Origin: Quillaja saponaria
Taxonomy: Eukaryota > Streptophyta > Magnoliopsida > Fabales > Quillajaceae
Assembly: GCA_029379385.1 (NCBI GenBank)
Contig: CM055608.1
Coordinates: forward strand, 31,665,048 to 31,729,047
Reading direction: 5' to 3'
DNA: 64,000 bases
The first letter of the stretch is position 1. Each line of letters starts with the position of its first letter. The notes under the pieces were generated by a model. It saw only the letters and a program-made list of their open reading frames with translations. It was not told where the DNA came from and did no database searches. Position numbers and translations under genes: made by a program. Positions 61,422 through 64,000 of this stretch are shown piece by piece.

Positions 61422-61763
61422 GGGTGTGTATGGGTTCTGTAAACTAAAACGTGTGGGGGCGTGTGGCTGGCAGGCAGCTGCAAAATATAATATCAAGGAA
61501 TTAGCTTCAAGTTGTAGTAGTCTGTTGGCTGCTTGGTATACTAATTTGAACACTTCCATGGTATAACCATTCATTCTGTTGGCTAATGAAGCCTTACTTG
61601 GTACGTTCCAGAGTAGATAAACATAGTACTTGAGAAAGAAACAAATATATCTATTACACGGTAAACATGGTGAAGAATTGAATGAAAGTATTAATTTTTT
61701 TTTAAATCCGTCATTTCTATAAAATGTTTACATATTAACATCTTTTCCAAGATGTGCCGATTT

Positions 61764-61782
61764 TATATATATATATATATAT
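61764..61782. repeat. TA dinucleotide microsatellite
   Basis: A short perfect TA run in intergenic DNA upstream of the peroxidase gene. Confidence 0.85.
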
Positions 61783-62059
61783 CTCAACTCAATTTAATTA
61801 AGAGGTTAACTGACAGTCTAATTGTGTGTTTGACTATTGCTTTTTCATAACATAATTGTAGCAAAATACAAAACATAATTTTTATATTATTTTTTTGACA
61901 AAAATATCCTAATTTTTTTGTTTGTAATATTCTTTTGATTCAATATTACTTTTTTGGATAACTAACCAAACACAAAACTGATTATGCTAAAATTAACTAT
62001 TCCATAATCTCTACTTGAAAAATCAATTATCAAAAATATTGATTTTCAAACGTTAAACC

Positions 62060-62640
62060 AAACTGGCCCTTAGTCTCAAATTAGTTAGGGTCATCTACAT
62101 AAATCATTTTCTGTCATTCACATCAATCAAATATATCGTTTTCAATAATTCTTAGAGTAATCTTATCATTCTCAAGGACTGCCCCATGTAATTTTTTGTC
62201 TATCTCTACCCCTATAACGCCTTCCACCTGCACCATGTCACCTCTCCTCATTATGGCGTCTAGTGGCCTACATTGGATATGTTCAAATCATCATAAGCGA
62301 TTCTCTCTCATTTTCTCTTCAATGGATACCACCTCAAGCTTTCTATGTATATGCTCGTTTCGTATTATATTCTTTTTCCTTTTTTATATATCTAGTCATC
62401 CATCTTAATAATCGCATTTCGAACCACTCCTATCTTACACATGTGTCGTTTCTTAACTTGACCAATATTTGGTATCATATGACATAACTTGTCTCACTAC
62501 CATCCTATAAAATTTTTCTTTCAACCTATTCGAGATTTTAAGATCATATAAAACTCCCTATGTACTTCAGCCACTTCATCCATTATGCCTTAATTCTATA
62601 AATTACATCATTCTTGTACAAATGAACCTAAATGCTTAAA
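62060..62640 (-). mobile_element. RTE-type LINE 3' remnant
   Basis: Begins like the insertion in Haspin intron 9 (tctcaaattagttagggtca versus cccaaactagttggggtca) and shares later blocks such as tttcaataattcttagagta and ctgccccatgta. It continues for several hundred bases, with phrases such as caccatgtcacctctcctca and tccatcttaataatcgcat that recur in plant RTE-like repeats. No intact reading frame remains. Orientation is inferred from the Haspin copy. The rest of 61422-63184 has no recognisable gene. Confidence 0.55.
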
Positions 62641-63184
62641 CACATCCTTCGTTGTTAGGATTATATGATCATCAAAAAATATTTCAGTAAAGTCTCCTTA
62701 TGTATTTAAAATCACACACTATACACTCTATTTTCATTTGACTCAATCTAAGACCTTTATATTATAATGCGTTGTTCCATAACTATAGCTTAGAATTTAG
62801 ATCTCTGGTGATATATATATGTAAAAAGTAAAAACTGATAGCTTTACAGGAAGTTTCTTGGTCTTGGTATTAACATGAAGGGTGAAGATTCTGATCTTCC
62901 ATAGCAGCATCGAAGCAGTAATACTTTCTTAAGAGGATGGTGAACTTCAATTACATTTCACAAACTATCTTCGATAACAAGGTTACGATTCTGTCATGAT
63001 TACAACAAAACAGTACATATTATAGACACTTGGGAAAATAAAACATTTCAGCATATACTGGATTCAAATTCAATCCAGTGTTATTTCTTCCGGGAAACCA
63101 GACACCAAAGTATCCATCACACAACTTGCCCCAGATTATTTACTGAACATGTTGACCGTGGAGGGAAAAAAAAACAACCCAGAT

Positions 63185-64000
63185 TTATGCTGCAGACGTG
63201 ATGCAATCAATAGCTTGTTTGCAGATCCCAGTCATCGTCGCCTCTGGCCCATACACCTGAATCCATGACAAAGAAAAGATTTCTCAATAAAACGAGAAGG
63301 AAGTTTGCATTTCAACCCTCAAGAGTCGAAACTACTATAGACATATAAGGAATTTGGAGGACATTCTCAACATTCTATCCGACACAGCTTAATGATTATT
63401 TCCATTAACTATAATACAATGCAGAGACTCAGTTTTTTGCTTGGAGAAATAAGCCAGGACACTGTTCCTGGATCCTGACTTAACCAATGGTTGTGAACCA
63501 GTGACTCCTATCAACTAGCAGTGAGTGAGCAGCTGAGCACATTCACGGAATTTCAAAATGCAAGATTTCTCAATATAATTGTCATCACATACCTCAATAG
63601 GTATTCCTAGTTCGGCTCCCAAGGCACGCATCTTTGCCAAACCAGTCTGGTAGTTTGGACCACCTCTTCTAACATAGAGGTGCATTCTTGCTGCTTTTAA
63701 TTTTGATTCCTGTTACACAGGGTGGGGAGGGTGTTGAGAAAGTAGAAACCTTGAAGTGCAATCAAGATACATTAAATCATAACATACTTTCTCTCCCAGG
63801 GCACGGATTATTCCATTGAAAGTAGCAGCGACGTCAGTGAAGTTTGCGATGCCACCACCAATAAGAAGGGCTCTCTTACGACCATCAGGCTCTGCAGTTG
63901 CACACTGCAAAACGACCAAAGGTACAATATTCCACAAAAATTATAAACTATTGAAGCTGCAAGCTATGAAAATCAAAGAAACTGAAAGCTCCATAGAAAA
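63185..64000 (-). CDS. ACLA: ATP-citrate lyase alpha subunit (ACLA), 3' part only
   Basis: Plant ATP-citrate lyase is a cytosolic heteromeric enzyme of ACLA and ACLB subunits making acetyl-CoA and oxaloacetate from citrate. ACLA corresponds to the N-terminal part of the animal enzyme. Three C-terminal exons are visible on the minus strand: 63904-63788 ([39 protein letters not shown]), 63709-63593 ([30 protein letters not shown]) and 63256-63185 ([19 protein letters not shown], ending TSAA). All are in phase. The remainder of the gene lies beyond the right edge of the window. No defect is visible in the part present. Confidence 0.95.

Overview
This is nuclear DNA from a flowering plant, almost certainly a eudicot. 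Genes are split by many short AT-rich GT-AG introns, intergenic DNA is very AT-rich, and the plant-type families include class III peroxidase, PDR-type ABCG transporters, a GPI-anchored X8 protein and NEAP. Remnants of LINE, RTE and LTR elements are present. Nothing bacterial, viral or organellar is visible. I cannot name the species.

Layout. 1-2.4 kb: AT-rich intergenic DNA. 3.4-6.4 kb (+): a nuclear-envelope-associated protein (NEAP) gene with one frameshift. 7.8-10.0 kb (-): a GH17-like/X8-domain GPI-anchored cell-wall protein with three frameshifts in its linker. 12.5-18.3 kb (-): an intact 16-exon Haspin histone H3 kinase. 18.7-20.6 kb: a 5'-truncated L1-type LINE. 20.6-23 kb: AT-rich DNA. 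23.9-28.0 kb (+): a dead receptor-like kinase gene containing an LTR fragment. 30.3-40.6 kb and 42.9-53.4 kb (+): two tandem 24-exon full-size ABCG (PDR) transporters. The first is intact; the second has a one-base problem at one splice junction. 54.1-58.1 kb (-): a ZNF598/Hel2-type RING and zinc-finger E3 ligase. 60.0-61.3 kb (-): a two-exon class III peroxidase with a tRNA gene antisense in its intron. 63.2-64.0 kb (-): the 3' end of an ATP-citrate lyase alpha-subunit gene.

Context. From memory, NEAP, X8, Haspin, RLK and ACLA occur in the same order in Arabidopsis at At1g09470, At1g09460, At1g09450, At1g09440 and At1g09430. The window therefore looks like a conserved gene block into which the ABCG pair, the E3 ligase and the peroxidase are interposed, and in which the RLK has decayed. 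The genes do not form a pathway. Their roles are chromatin and nuclear envelope (Haspin, NEAP), cell wall (X8, peroxidase), membrane export (ABCG), ribosome quality control (E3) and cytosolic acetyl-CoA supply (ACLA).

The most informative structures are: a copy of the RLK last exon before the second ABCG gene, marking the duplicated unit; an in-frame cryptic acceptor that could rescue ABCG copy 2; a three-fold repeated splice-acceptor region in ABCG copy 1; the intronic tRNA with a duplicated 3' half; a duplicated TATA region at the peroxidase; and a retroelement with a clear 12-base target-site duplication in a Haspin intron. I found no evidence of an unknown multi-gene system.
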